From: Gnetum montanum
Taxonomy: Eukaryota; Streptophyta; Gnetopsida; Gnetales; Gnetaceae
Assembly (NCBI GenBank): GCA_015680685.1
Contig: MNCI01030517.1
Coordinates: 414,738-478,737, forward strand
Length of the DNA stretch: 64,000 bases
Direction of reading: 5' to 3'
Under the pieces are notes generated by a model. The model was not told the origin of the DNA, ran no database searches, and worked only from the letters and a program-made list of their open reading frames with translations. This document shows positions 11,106-24,400 of this stretch, one piece after another. How positions within the stretch are numbered: position 1 is the first letter of the stretch; every line of letters starts with the position of its first letter. A program made the position numbers and the translations under genes.

Positions 11106-12560
11106 GAAGCATTTTGCTTGGTGAAGAAACTATTGTTTCTTCTTATGATCCCACTTCTGTGGCATCTCTTGAGTGAGAAGGTAGGTGAGAATGCCATCGT
11201 ACTAGTTGGGTTTAGTGGGAATTTGTTTAGTTATAGCCCCAACAAAGAGGATTTCATTAGGAAACTAATCTAAAAGTGGGTTATTCTCCTCTCTGTTGTC
11301 CCATCTCAACTAAAACAAGTGGTAAACAACCACATTCTTGATTCCTTTTCAATCTACCCTAGTGAGATTGAGTTCTTGCAAGATCATAAGCCACCATATG
11401 ACAAGAGGACTTACCTTTGGCTTATTCATCAAGAACTAGATTGCATTGTGGTCCATGTGTACAAACACCTTATACCCAAGCACATAGTGCCTAAATTTCT
11501 TCAAGGCAAACACCACTATCATTAGCTCTTTCTCTATTGTGATGTAGTTCAACTATGTACCCACAATGCTTTTGCTCACATAGTGAATGTAGTAAGGACA
11601 TTTTTTAGCATCCAACTATGTAAGAATGGCTCCCAAGGCATAATTAGAAGCATTTGTAATGATGTGAAAGGGTCTAGACCAGTCAAGTGCTTATAGAATT
11701 AGAGTTTCCATGAGCTTCTTTTTGAGATGTAAGAATGCACATTCACATTCCTTGGTCTAGACAAATAGAGCATCCTTCTTTGTTATCTCCACCAATAGTT
11801 TAGTGATCTTAGAGAAATTTTCAATGAATCACTGGTAATAACTAGTGTTTCTAAGAAATGACCTCACATCTTCAATGGTTTTTAGCATTCTAGTAATTCC
11901 TTGGATGACCCTTATTTTTTCAGGGTTGACCTCGATCCCTTTCTCTAAAATTTTATGCCTAAATACAATGCCTTCCTAGACCATCAAGTGGCATTTTTAC
12001 CAATTGAGCCTAAGGTTTGTCTCCATGCACCTTTTCAGCACTTGCTCAAGACAGTCTAGAGCTTACTCAAATGTAGCCCCATAGGTGGAGAAGTCAGCCA
12101 TGAAGACTTTCACCTTGCTACCAATTAGCTATTGGAAGATGCTCAGGATGAGGTGTTGGAATGTGGCAGGGGCATTGCATAAGTCAAACAACATTTTTTT
12201 GCATCCAAAAGTCCCCCACAGACTCATGAATGTGGTTTTGGCCTAATCCTCCAATGCTATTTGAATTTTGTTATAGTGACTATAACCATCCAAAAAGCTG
12301 TACTAGTAATGCCTAGAAATGGTGTCCAACACCTAGTCGACAAATGGAAATAGAAAATGATCCTTGTATGTTGCCATGTTCAATAGCCTGAAATCAATGC
12401 AGATCCTCCATTTGCAACCTTTCATTGGCATTGTCACAAGTGGACTAACCCACTTACTATTTGCAATGGGATATATGTACCCTACCTTGAGGAGTTGTTT
12501 AATCTTCTCTTTCATGATCTACTTTAATTTGGGATTCAACTACTATTGCAACTACCTCTT
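11106..12560 (-). pseudogene. Reverse transcriptase and RNase H of element 1
   Basis: RT fingers/palm are at 12333-12515 (SPLVTMPMKGCKWRICIDFR). The catalytic motif near 12098 reads VFMADFSTYG, so the first aspartate of the xxDD pair is alanine. An in-frame TAG at 12129-12131 follows SIFQ, and a TAA at 12063-12065 lies between E and ALD; element 3 has both. RNase H is visible near 11440-11480 with an MDH in place of TDH. This RT cannot be active. Confidence 0.8.
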
Positions 12561-13399
12561 TGGCTTGATGGAGGTATCTATGTAGATGTGATGCTAGCAT
12601 ATCCTTGGATCAATTCTAGTTAGCTCATGAGATGACCAATTAAAGGCTATTGGCCATTTGTTGATAATATCCAACAACTTTTTTTTCTACATAGGAGCAA
12701 GGTTGACATTGATAATAACTAGCTTGTCATTTTTTAGAAAAACATATTCCATCCTAGTACACAAAGTTTTCAACTTAAGGGGCTCTTGTTTAAAGCTTTT
12801 AGGGATTTGCAACTCTTCCCAATTGGTATTATTAGGATCATTATAGAGTTGGTGATGGATTTGCTCCATCTCATCCATGCCTTCAATGTAGGCACTTGTA
12901 AGGCTCTCAGTTTGTTCCATGCATAGTGTTGAGATGCTTTCAAGTTTAGCTATTAGTCATTGGGTACCCTACTATTTTGTGGCTACTGTGTATAGGCACC
13001 TTTGGATTTTTGTCACATCAGTACACTACCTACGTACTATGATTGAGGTACATTTCATTGTCCATAATTTCTACACGTAGTTCCACCCTATGTCACTATA
13101 TCTGATGCATGGAACATGCTTCCTCTCAATATTTTCAAAATAATCTTTCTTGAAAATTTCCAAGGAGAGGTCTTTGATTCCTAGCCATGCATCTATTGTA
13201 CTTAACCAAGCTCTTTCCATGATGATTGGGAAGTCTCCCTTGTACTTGTCAACTCAGATCACTAGGAAGTTAGCAAGATAGAACCATCTAAAGACGATGG
13301 TCACAATGTCCTCCAATAATCCCAAGGAAACAATGATGGCCTAATTTGCCAACTCAATAGGAATGTTTCTTTTCTTAAGATGAGGTAGGTTCTAGGCTT

Positions 13400-13640
13400 T
13401 GTACACTTCATGAGAGATCAAGTTCAAATTAGAACTTGAGTCTAGAAGATCCTTAAAAGGCTTATTCCCAATAATTTACAAGTAAATGAGGTGACTTTTA
13501 GGATCATATCTTTTCTTAGGAAGGTGGCAAATCTTTATCTAATCTATGACCACATGGGTCAACATTATAGTATGCACTTTGGGAGGCATTTGATTTGAAG
13601 GGACCTCAAATGAGGTTGCAGAGGATGAGGGAGAAGTAAG
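13400..13640 (-). pseudogene. Aspartic protease region of element 1
   Basis: The segment aligns with the protease of element 2. The active-site block that reads LLDLGSGVNLIS there is here LLDSSSNLNLISHE, so the D-x-G pattern is lost. The following YKA.NLP block aligns in all three elements. Its place between gag and RT agrees with Ty3/gypsy order. Confidence 0.6.
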
Positions 13641-13649
13641 GTCATCCAC

Positions 13650-16050
13650 CATAGGTGTTTGTGAGGGTTTAGAAGAACTATTGGTTTGGAAGAAAGGTCT
13701 TTTTCGAGGTTTGTTCTTTAAACCACTCGATTGGGGAGTTGGCTATAAGTTAATAGCTCTTGTAGAATTTCTTTTCTATGATTGGGAAGGAATTTCACCT
13801 TGCATGGATGAAGCTGGTAACAATTGAGTTAAGGTTAGAGGTACAGGTGCAAAAGGATGAGGAGGGTAAAATAGAAATGGGGATTCCCCTTTAGAGATTG
13901 AGCTTTGTAGTACTTAAGAGGGTAGTAGTGGTGCTGGAAAGAGGTGTGATTCGAAGAGTCATGTGGAGAAATTGGTTGTTGAACATAGTACCCATAGGAA
14001 TCTGGCTACCAATAAGGGTACTACTACCTTGGTGGTGGCATCCCTCACAACTATAGGCGCTCACACTATTGGTATTACTCATGAGGTTAGGATGGAGTTC
14101 TACTCAAATAATAGGCTTCTTATTAGTGGAAATACTTGTAGTTGCCTTGAGGATAAAGCAATCTCTTGGGTGCTTTCTATTTCACCAATTTAGAATTCAA
14201 TGCATACATCCCAAATTCCTAAAAGTGTGACATAATTGGGCAACATCCCTTAAGATGTTCATATTGGAAGATGTCACACCCACCATTATCATCTATTTCA
14301 TATTCCACAACCTCTTCAATGGTAGCAACTTTGCCCTTACCCTTTTGATGGGCACATTCATCTTCCTTCATTTTTCTTTGGTCATGACAGCTACCTTGCT
14401 CTTTGAACTCTCTTACAATTCTAAGGGCAATTTGGAACTTTTCATCCAAAGAATCCCACATTTTTTCTATATTAGCCAATAGTTTAGAAATAGATTTTTG
14501 GATTGACAAGGCTTTATGTTGCACCACTTTATCAAGTGGTGCCTCCTCATTATCACAAAATCAGACCTCCCTTTTATTGAGGGAAGTTAATTCTACTCTT
14601 TCACACTTTCCCTTTTTCTCAACTTGCCTTCTTCTTTGGCTAGTTTCTCAATCAGCCTTTGGATTTGATGGACTCTTAGTTTTGAAAGTCTCCCTTAGGT
14701 ATAAACCCCAAGAGTTTTTCTCATTTATGTTTTAAGTCCATCTATGATATGGTGGAGTTGCTCCCTTTGAGAAAAGCCATGGCATGGGCACTTGTGCAAT
14801 AGAGAGTAATATTTTCCCATGGCCGAATCCAAGGATTCATGTGTTCTTTATCTCCATCATTGGATTTGCTTCCTTAGATTGGACACTTGGAAGTACATCT
14901 GATACTTGTCATTGAAGAGTTTAAGGATTGTACTCCATCGCTTGATTGATTTTGGTTTTAAGGATTGGTACCAACTTTCAATGTCCTTGATGAGTGTCCT
15001 TGATAACAACTTTAATTTTTTCCATTCATTTTCAATGTTTTCTAAGGCACATGCATTACGAAAGGCTTGAAGGTGATTTTGTGGATTCAAATTGTATCCC
15101 CCTTCGAACATAAGAATATTTTTCATGTCTAACCATTTGATTCAGTTTTCTTTCACATGACTTGTGGGAATTTTCATAAGATCTACAATGTTTAATATAT
15201 TTCTAGTTGTAAGTAAAGGCTCATCATAGTCATAAGCCCTGTGATAGCCATGATTCCTTTGATGCCTCCTGTTATCCCTTCGTTTGTGGTGGTGGACCTC
15301 CTTTGATTGTCCATGCCCTTGGTCTCTACTGGTTTAGTGGGCCCTGCGATCATCTTTGTCTCATCAATCACCTCCATCATAGTCTCATTCTTTGTGGCTT
15401 CGGTTGGAGCTAGAGGAGGAAGAAGATGAGAATGATGAAGGCAAAGAGGAAGAAGAACTAACACGAGAACACTGCCTACTACACCCTCTTCTTTGGTCAT
15501 GACCATGATCACCATGTTTTTATTTATTATGATGCTTGTCCATGTTCCTACCTTGACTCTCTTCTTTGAAGTCCCCATGGTCATGGGACTCATTCTTCCT
15601 CAAACCAGGGTTATTTACAATGGATTGTAAATTTTGGTTAATAGCACCCTCATCAAAGATAAGGGGAGGAGAGTCAATGAATTAAGAACCCCTAGAAAAG
15701 GGATCCTCTCCTTCTTTTTGGCCTAGTAGGAATCATTGGTTGGTAAATCATTTCCCCTTTGATGCCTTGTAGTGAGCCTCATATTGTTGATCTTTTCTCT
15801 ATTGTGCTTCTATAGGATGATAATCTTGATAGTCATGATCCTATATAACATATTCAGCATTAAACCCTGTAATGCCAAATTTCATGGGAGTGTGAAGTAA
15901 CATTGTAGGAATAGAGTGATCAGGTAGCAACACAATGTTGTCCTTCATGTTCCTTCATAGCATTTATTCATCTTGGTGTAGGATGAAGGTGAAGTCTAGA
16001 ACATACTCATATGGATGAGTATAGACCACTCTGCATTACTGGTATGGTTT
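13650..16050 (-). pseudogene. gag of element 1
   Basis: The capsid-type core lies at 14857-15126 (with SWYQSLKPKSIKRWSTIL and LFNDKYQMYF), the retrotransposon gag signature. Upstream, 15200-15600 encodes in one frame a polyserine run followed by an Arg/His/Asp-rich basic stretch. Downstream, 14240-14278 encodes GGCDIFQYEHLKGCC, a Cys/His cluster also present in element 2. The long frame is broken by stops and at least one frame change. The start was not fixed. Confidence 0.7.
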
Positions 16051-16255
16051 TGGGCATTCTTGCCTTTGATTGGAAGTGTGCTCGAACAACGGTGGAGATT
16101 CTATCTTAGATAAGAAACCATATTAGATTGGGGGAAAAATAGTGTGCTTTAGTTATTATTATTATTATTTTCTTAATGATTTCAACTTTAAGATTTGTTA
16201 CAATGTCATTGAATAATTTCACTAACTCCTAGATAGTGCATGTAGCTAACTAAAT

Positions 16256-16273
16256 TCCTTGGCAAGGAAGCCA
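16256..16273 (-). other. Primer-binding site of element 1
   Basis: The plus-strand bases TCCTTGGCAAGGAAGCCA match the reverse complement of the Athila/Tat-type PBS at about 14 of 18 positions. They end one base before the TGATGAG start of the LTR, as required for a minus-strand element. Confidence 0.7.
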
Positions 16274-16274
16274 T

Positions 16275-17129
16275 TGATGAGTAGCGAGTAGTCCCTACAC
16301 CCAACCATATGAATCACTAGTGTTCACTAAGTGATCCAATTGAATTTCGTAGACTTTAGCTTTCTATGTATACTTTTCCTAGGTAGTGAATATCAAGGAT
16401 GTGACCATTGTCTTCTCAATTTCACTTGTGAGGTACTATGGTATAATTAAGTATAATTGAGGCATATGATTTATCATTTTCTGTTTCATTTAATTCATCT
16501 AAATGTCAAAAATAAAGTAATTAAATGCTTAATTAATCTAATAACTAATTAATGCTTAACTAGTCCTAACATAAGCATCTATTTTCATTTGCCTTACACA
16601 ACTTGAACACGTTATAATGCTACTAGGTTACCAAGTGTTAAAACCCTACTAGGATTACCAAGTATTAAGTGTATGCTCGAGATGGTCTTCCTTATGTGCT
16701 TGAATTATTCAAAATTAATTAATTAATAAAATGCATTAAAGTAAATTGCTTAAAAAGTAAATACATGAACTAAGCATTAAGCTAAGTCCAAGTGTTGCAA
16801 GGTTTATCATGGAAGCTGGTCTTTATTAATGTTTACATTGAGCTGCTTAGGTACATCAATGATCAAATAAAGATCCATACACTTCTCAACTTTTACTGCA
16901 GGCACTTAGAAAATATCCTAACTCTGGAAAGATAAAAATGTAAGAGTTTAGCTAGAAACTAATGAATGGATGCCATAAATGTGGCTATTACACACATTTA
17001 TATTGGCAACATAAGACACTGTGTTGAACTGTACGCGTCAACACAACAAACCATGTGTTGATGCGATCACATTGACGGGATCATGTTGACAGGATTGCAT
17101 TGATGTGGTCTACAGACAATGATTGATCA
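16275..17129 (-). repeat. LTR copy C, 5' LTR of element 1
   Basis: 855 bp, starting TGATGAG. The right end is degraded to GATCA where other copies have CATCA. All family landmark blocks are present in order, and the minus-strand TATA box is near 16996-17003 (CATTTATAT on plus). A GATG/CATC-rich stretch lies upstream of that TATA in transcription order. Confidence 0.75.
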
Positions 17130-17379
17130 CATACACTCATAGCTTACATATCTCAAGGTAAGAGAAATTCTCTAAAGTAGTTTTTGAGGATTTGCAAGAT
17201 TGTAGTTAGTATTTTTAAGGGATGTAATAATTGAGAAAATGGAATCTCTTGGAGGAACATGCAACAAAATCCTAAGAGTATTTACCAACTAGTCAAGCAA
17301 AAGGTTTTAACAATGATGTCAATTAATGTGGAAGGTAAAAAGTAATTTTATTTACACCAAATTAGATCTAATAAACTAG

Positions 17380-17640
17380 ATGTAGAAGCTTACTATATCT
17401 AAGCTGCTATTCCCATGAAGTATCATAATGCTATTAGCAAGCTTCACTTAAGTTCTCATCATCTTAGAATTGAAAATAAAAGATGGATTCAACTTTCCCA
17501 AGAAAAGCACATTTGTAGATTGTGTATATTCAGAGCCCTTGAAGATGAGTTACATGTGTTTCTTTCATGTGCTATGACTACCTATTTTAAATAGCATTAT
17601 AATGTTATAGAAAAATGTCTGTATGATTTTGTTTTGATGC
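17380..17640 (+). pseudogene. LINE reverse-transcriptase tail fragment
   Basis: A plus-strand frame encodes LHLSSHHLRIENKRW followed by a Cys/His cluster (C..C.........H....C in CRLCIFRALEDELHVFLSC). Plant LINE ORF2 proteins often end with such an LRIE..RW block and a CCHC zinc knuckle. Only this tail is left, and a stop follows at about 17590. A domesticated RT-like protein is also possible but less likely. Upstream sequence to 17230 may be more of it, but no motif was recognised there. Confidence 0.55.
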
Positions 17641-18460
17641 CCTCACTAGTGCTTGATCAATTTGTAGAGTCTATTTTTATTTTTCATGAAAATGTAATAT
17701 TTGTCCAATAGATCCTATGCATCTTTAGACATTATAAAGCTTCATTTCATGTCAAACACACTTAACTCTAATTTGTCAAAGAAAAAAGATATAAATATTC
17801 AACATTACTTTTTTGTTATTGCTTGTGCAATATTAGAACATTTTAAATATATTAAAATTTGTTTTCTATTATTTCTCATAACTTGCTTTCATTTTTAGTG
17901 TTTAGTGAACAATACCTTTCTGTATTTTTGCCTAGTTTACATTTACAAATATCAACATAATAAATCATTATGATTCCTAGTTTCATAACTTTGGGGATTA
18001 CCTTTTTCTCTATATATTTTATCTCAGGTATAATTATTACAAACTTTTATAAGTGTGCATATATTTCACTCTACTAGCTAAGACTTTTCTTAGGTTTTTA
18101 TACCCATATAGGAGATTCCCTAGGCAATAGTATCTTTAAACATGTTTTATAAGAGGGTTGCTTATAACTAAATTTATGCATCACCAGTAACTATGGTTAG
18201 TGAGTGGTTGTAACTCTTCTTTCAACTAAGGATAAAAGGGCTCAATATAGTCTCTTGCCATACATTGTCTAACAAGTAGTTGTGCAATAGTAGATGTATG
18301 TTATCATTCCTTAAATTTATTACAACAATTTCTTTGGCAACACTGTGTGTGTTCTTTAGGTGTTTGTTCTAATATAGTTTACTTTCTTAGTATTATAACC
18401 ATGAGTATATTTTAGAGATGATAGTTCAATATAATGGTTATTCATTTGGTGTTACCTTTT
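17641..18460. other. AT-rich DNA without genes
   Basis: Nothing recognised beyond AT-rich sequence. Confidence 0.5.
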
Positions 18461-18461
18461 G

Positions 18462-18880
18462 AACTCATTATGCATTATTATATTATTGTTTATCTCATTT
18501 TTGGCTCTTCAGTATGTATTCAAATTACATTGTTTATTAATAAAGGGTTTATCAATTATCTAACCCTCCATTTTATCATTATATTCATAAATCCTCAATA
18601 AACTAGTTCCCATAAATCTTAATTCCAACATGTCATAATTGATGTAGTCCTTTTTGTATGCCTTCTAAATTCACTATGTATTATTGTATTGTTGATTAAA
18701 TTATTTTAAGTTCTTACACTTATATTCAACTTGTATTGTTTATTAACTATTGGTTTATCAATTATCTACCTCACTATTTTATCATTGCACTCATAAATTC
18801 TCAGTGAATTACTTTTTGTAAATCTTAAATTTAGATATGGTATCAAAGTAAGGTTAGTTAATTGAGGTAGCCTTTTTTGT
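18462..18880. repeat. Tandem duplication, unit about 200 bp, two copies
   Basis: 18462-18660 and 18668-18880 align through shared blocks (TTATTGTTTAT, GGTTTATCAATTATCTA, TTTTATCATT, ATAAATTCTCA). The second copy holds TGGTATCAAAGTAAGG near 18838, which resembles the initiator-Met PBS of Ty1/copia elements. No LTR pair supports a copia element here. Confidence 0.5.
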
Positions 18881-20235
18881 TCTGATTTTCAAGTAATTCT
18901 TAATTATAGGGGAAATGATGAAGTAATTTTGGCACATTAATGGGTAAAGGTAGTTGGTTGCATTAAATGCATCAAAACAACTTAACTAAAATTTATTAAT
19001 TGCAATTTTTTAACTTAACTTAGTTGGACACATATGGTAGCAAAGTCATGTAGCATTCTCAAACATTTCATGCTTGCATTTAGGAATAGCTAATTATGTA
19101 GTCTAAAATAGTTTGTTTACTTCCCAATAAGTGATAAAGAGAGGCTTAGGAAGAACCCAAGGAACATGTGTGTGTTCTCTGGTGTATGGGATTTGTGGAT
19201 TAAGGTACTTGCTTTTACAGATTTTGCACAAACAATGTTGTGCTGTTTTACAATGTCTTCATTTGTTCTGGTTTTCTCATGTCTTCCATCACACCATTTC
19301 CTTGTACCATTTGTCTTTTTTCGTTTGTTCCTTTTTCCCATTCATTATGATTTCTTGTGCATCAATATATCTATCTAATGCATGAAAATATGATGCATCG
19401 GTATCTCTTTTGGTGCACAAAAATATTAGAGGTTTACCGGAGATGTTAAACTTATACATTCTCTGTCAAGATAATCAAGTTCCAACGAGAATCATGGCAT
19501 TGTAGGCCAAAAACATACCCAAGTTATATTATGATAATACCATTACTTTGAATGCACTGGAACTTGATGAAGTGCTTAACAGGTGCTTCTACTAATGCAT
19601 AAAATAGCAAAAAGATCACCTTTGTGGAATTATTGGATTAATCCAGAAATGTTGATGATGGTCAAATATTTTAATTCTAATTGCAGATCAAGGTCATTGT
19701 AGCAGAAATTGAAATAACAATATTAGCTATTTTAGAGCTTTAAAGAATGATTATAAATATGCGTAAAATATATAACTAACATGATTATTTATAAAGTTAT
19801 ATACATACACACACAATATTTACTTAAACAACAAAGTAAATGTGACTTGCCAAACAAAAGTATCACTGTGAGTATTAAACCTAAGGAGACAAATCTTGTA
19901 AGGTAAACTAATTTTCATTGTTGTTTTTGTTAGCTTTTAACAAAACTACCGAACCATAATCTACTGCATTTGACTGTAATGATCAATGCAATTTAGCATT
20001 TAGATAGTCAGCAAAACTTATTAAATTGCATTGTTCCTTAAATTCAAAAATTAAGGAAAGCTAAATCATTTCAGAAAATTCAAAAAAAAAATTGAATTTC
20101 TTTAACTTAGATGAAGACGCAATACTTTTAAAAACCAGCTTAAATTTCATACGGTAAACAACTAAACCAAAAAGAAAAAGCAATAAACAGACAATAGATT
20201 TAGCTTAAGCCATCAATTCACAACGAACCTCCCTC
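18881..20235. other. Long stretch without recognised genes
   Basis: Only short open frames occur. The 19120-19390 frames on both strands overlap one another and have no family signature. Confidence 0.4.
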
Positions 20236-20352
20236 CTATGCCATTGACAGTGATGACTGTGTGATGAAAGTATGAGATCCTTTCTTAAAATCATCATTGC
20301 TTTCAATATTTGGACTAGAGTCCATATAAGCCAGAAAACATATTATCAACGA

Positions 20353-20432
20353 CAGCAAAACACATGATAGAATGCCACAAGCAACCAAAGATAGCAGAAC
20401 ACATGATACAATGGCACAAGCAACCAAAGATA
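20353..20432. repeat. 40-bp tandem duplication
   Basis: Two adjacent 40-bp units, 20353-20392 and 20393-20432, differ at a few positions. On the minus strand they give a repeated SLVAC..SCVLL hydrophobic peptide within a 68-codon frame (20236-20442). The frame is probably a by-product of the repeat. Confidence 0.6.
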
Positions 20433-20565
20433 GATAGCACACATAATAAATTGTTATATCTCAACAGTCACATAGACACACAAACAGCTTTATACCGGCA
20501 CCTTAACTTAGGCCATACAACATGTGTGTCATGGATAATTATTTACTCCCCATCACAATGTCTAG

Positions 20566-20770
20566 CTAATTGCTTATTGGCAAATTGACAGAAATGAAAG
20601 CTGATTGAATGATGAGTACATACAGAGAACTAGATGAGATAGCCATTGTCAATAGCTTATGTATGTTGTAATTTGGAAGAATCAAGAACACATCATTACA
20701 ACGTTGCCACATTGTGTCTACTTTCAGTCAGTCCTTGAGTTCCATGGATATTTATACCTGGTTGCTTAGT
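20566..20770 (-). promoter_or_regulatory. Duplicated promoter/leader segment, copy 2, with a 26-codon start-like ORF
   Basis: Aligns with 4325-4565. On the minus strand a TATAAATA box near 20750 is followed by the conserved GAAAGTAGACACAATG block. An ATG at 20646 then opens a 26-aa frame (MAISSSSLYVLIIQSAFISV and six more residues) that stops at 20566. The peptide resembles a secretory signal sequence. It may be the truncated 5' end of a gene, ending where unrelated sequence begins. Confidence 0.35.
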
Positions 20771-21464
20771 TGATAGATTTAGCAGGTTCATCTTTGCAGA
20801 TATTTCATTGAAGTTGGTGTGCATTGACATGGACCATAACTTTTGCCTTTCATGAGACACTGCATAGAAAGATAAAATCTTTAAAAGCTATGAAATGAAC
20901 CAAATACCCTGAATTTACATTTAACAAACTGATAGAAATATTACAAATAATTAAGGTTGCAGTTAAAATATTTTTAAATGTTGAATTTGAAAATCAAACA
21001 TTTGAGTGTAAAGTTTAAAATATTTTCATTTTAATAACTTTTTTAAATTTTATATTTGAGATGGCCAAATGTAATGAGAAACATCAAAGAACATGTTTGT
21101 GGACCTGGGATTTAAGAGCAAAGTGGAATAAGATGTATTCAAATAGTAACAATTCCGACCATGTGTATGTAATCAGGAATATAATAATTACTTAAATTAA
21201 GACCTATATTTTATTGCATCGAAAGAACACACCTCCCCCCCCCACAAAAGGATTTATTTTATTTTATATTTACTAGACAAACATTACAATTAAGAAAGTT
21301 AAATATGGACTCCACAACCATTAAATTAAAAACAATATATAGTACACTGAAGTGTGTCAGCATTTCAAATAATAAGTATGCAACTAATAATAACAGCAAT
21401 TAAATGATACATGTAAGGACACATAAAGAAGAGAATCATGAAAAACACTTACTGGAAATAACTG
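20771..21464. other. AT-rich 3' flank of the receptor kinase gene
   Basis: No coding signal. A C-run lies near 21234-21243. The stretch is downstream of the receptor kinase on the minus strand and should include its 3' UTR. No polyadenylation signal was assigned. Confidence 0.4.
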
Positions 21465-24400
21465 TTAAGAAGAGAACGTTGAACTTTCAGCTTCTTCCCT
21501 TCTAGGATAAAGAGAAGGTTGTGATTCTACCATATTAATAACTTCTTCCAAGTTTCTTGGTAATGTCTTTTGATCTTGGGGATTCATAAGAGTAGTTGAT
21601 TGTAGAAAAGACTCAACTTCCTTCATGCTAGGCCTTATGGAAGCATTGTGGCAAGTGCATCTTAGACCAAACATCAAAATGGTTTCCATGGCTGACAATT
21701 CATCATCTTTGTCCATGTTAATCCCTCCTCCACCTTCATCTGCTATCTTTACAATATCTTTTATTGTTTCTCTTCTTTCCTGTGCTGATTTTCCTTTCAA
21801 GGCCATGGAGATCCACAATGGCAATGTGACATCCCCTGAAAACATATCATGTGTGGGCTTCAATCTTGTCATGACTTCCAAGGTAATTACTCCAAAGCTG
21901 TATACATCACCTTTCGGAGATACTCTTTCTCCGATGCCATACTCTGAAAAACCATTGCTTAAAATTTAGCATTCTTGCAGCATTAACAAAGCAAAATATA
22001 TTTGTTAAAAAGGCAAAAATTAAAACCACATTCTGGCATACCTGGAGCAACATATCCAACAGAACCTTTCACTGCAAGAGATGAGGATGCAATTGGACAG
22101 TCAAAGTCTCCAATCAGGCGTGATATCCCAAAATCAGAGAGCTTGACAGTCATATTGTCATCCAATAATACATTCTCTGGTTTGATGTCACAGTGGATGA
22201 CCTGAAATTCACAATCATGATGCAAATATCCAAGTCCTTGGGCTAATTCAGTTAATATTTTCACTCTCATTGGCAACTTTAATGGAATCAATCGACCATC
22301 TTGTCTACTGTGAAGAAGAGAATGGAGATTGCCATTGCTCATGAAGGGCATTACCAGGGCTTTTGTTTCCTTGGACCACACCACAGTGATAACCTTCAGA
22401 ATGTTGCGATGTTTTACTTTTCGTAAAGCATGACATTCCTTTCTGAAGCTTTTCTCAGCCCTAATCTGGTTTGTGGAAGAGAAACATTTTACAGCAACCA
22501 CCATTTTGGAAGTTAAAACACCTCTGTAGACCTTTCCATGGCTGCCTTCACCTACTAAGTTTGAAGGGCTGAAATTGGCTGTGGCCCTTTGAAGCTCTTC
22601 TTCAGATATTTTTAAGAATTTTTCACTTATCCTTGGAGTTTCCCCTTTGGACGTTTTGACTCGTCTAAAAATGAATAAAATCCCTGCAACAACTAGCAAC
22701 AAAAGTAGACCTATAATGGTCAGCACAATTTTCAGAACAGTGCTTTTGTTAAAGTGAGAGCTGTGTTGCACACGAGACACTGGGCAAGCTTTGAGGCCAA
22801 AGCATCTTCCACATAAATTTGGGTTACCAAGAAATGACAATCTTGTTAATCTGAGCTTTTTAAAGGAACTGTGCAGACAAGGAACTTTTCCATCAAAGCT
22901 GTTGTAGGAGAAGTTCAAAAACTTGAGAGCTAAATTATTCAGCAAAGAAGCAGGCACAGGTCCAGTAAAGTTGTTAGCAGACAAATCTATGCTTTGCAAT
23001 TGAGTGATCTTGCTTCCTATTGAATTGGAAAGGTTTCCACTGAAATGATTGAAGGTGAGATTGATCTCACGGGCATCCAACCAGCTATCCATGTAGGATG
23101 CAATGTTTCCTGAAAGATGATTGCCTGAAAGATTTATAAACTGTGCCATCTGCAGTCCTGCTATCTCCGGAGGCACTTCTCCAGTTAAAACATTTGCTGA
23201 TAAATCAAAATGAAATATAATTGATTTGAGACCTGCAACCTCCGGTGGTATTGGCCCAGAGAGGTTGTTTGAAGACAGGCGAAGGTCTTCAAGAAGAAGG
23301 CAGTTTCCCATCTCTGAAGGGATTTTACCTGATAGCAGGTTTCCATGAAGGCGCAGCTTTCGCAGATTTACCAGCTTTCCAATATTAGCAGGGATGGACC
23401 CCGACAATTTATTTCCAGATACATAAAGATAGCCAAGTGACTGATTTAGGAGGGATAGCTCAGTCGGAATGCTGCCCTGTAATTTGTTGTATGATAGGTC
23501 CATGTATTGCAGTGAGTTCAAATTTGCAATCTGAGGAATGTTGCCCTTGAATACATTATGGGCAAAATCAACCCCCATAAGAGATGATAAATTTGCTACG
23601 CTTTGAGGAATGTTGCCAGAGATGAAGTTTTCATGCAGTCCCAACTTGTTAAGATTTGGCAAGGAGCTTCCAAAGTTAAGCGGTAATGTTCCCGTTAAAT
23701 TGTTGCCATATATTCCTAGAACAGTTAAAAGAGAGCAATTGGGTATAGCTTGGAGGATTGGAATAGGGTGTGTGTTCATGCTCACTCCACTGGTAAAGGA
23801 ATTATCGCCTATATTCAAATATGTGAGTTGAGAGCAGAGTGTCCCCAGCCACGACGGTGCCGTTCCTGACAATTTGTTCTCGGACAATTCAAGCATTTGG
23901 AGTTCACTGAGATTCCGCCACGAATTTGGAATGTTACCAATGAATTTGTTGTCAAATAATTCCAAATTCTGTAATTTGTGAAAGTTGCTTATCCAGGTAG
24001 GAAGTGGGCCTTGCAAATTGTTACCATCCAATTCTATAACTGCAAGAGCTGTGACGTTGCTTAAACAGAGTGGAACGGTTCCTACAAGATTGTTTTGGTT
24101 GAGGGACAACTGAGTGAGACTGTGGAGACTCGCAAATGAGCAAGGAATAAAACCTGTTAAATGATTATACCCAAGATATAGATACGTCATGAAGGAAGAA
24201 GATAGGTTGCCCAGCTGAGCTGGAATGACACCGTGAATGTTGTTCTCACCAAGGTCAAGCAATTCCAGTCTGTGGAGTTCTCCCAACCAGGAAGGGACAT
24301 GTCCACCCAAATGATTTTGCCTAGCATTGAACTCCTTGAGGCCTTGGAGTCTGACAAGAGACTCAGGAATCTCACCGCTCAAGGAATTTGCACAGAGATA

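Larger units (their letters stand above)
5376..17129 (-). mobile_element. Element 1: Ty3/gypsy (Athila/Tat-like) retroelement, 3' LTR missing
   Basis: On the minus strand the order is 5' LTR (16275-17129), PBS (16256-16273), gag, protease, RT/RNase H, integrase, a long noncoding stretch and an extra 3' ORF. This order of pol domains defines Ty3/gypsy. Element 3 matches it along its interior and continues past the extra ORF into a 3' LTR. Element 1 stops matching at about 5376, so its 3' end and 3' LTR have been lost. All coding regions carry stops and frameshifts. The RT catalytic motif reads FMADF, one aspartate short. Confidence 0.85.

Noticed and set aside
14403-14735. 110-codon plus-strand frame
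   Set aside because: It is the antisense shadow of the gag region of element 1, with no family signature.
18830-18860. Ty1/copia element based on a TGGTATCAAAGTAAGG block
   Set aside because: No LTR ends, no gag/pol and no polypurine tract nearby. The motif alone is too weak.
20236-20442. 68-codon hydrophobic minus-strand ORF as a membrane peptide gene
   Set aside because: Its body is the translation of a 40-bp tandem duplication, and no conserved domain or paired promoter supports it.
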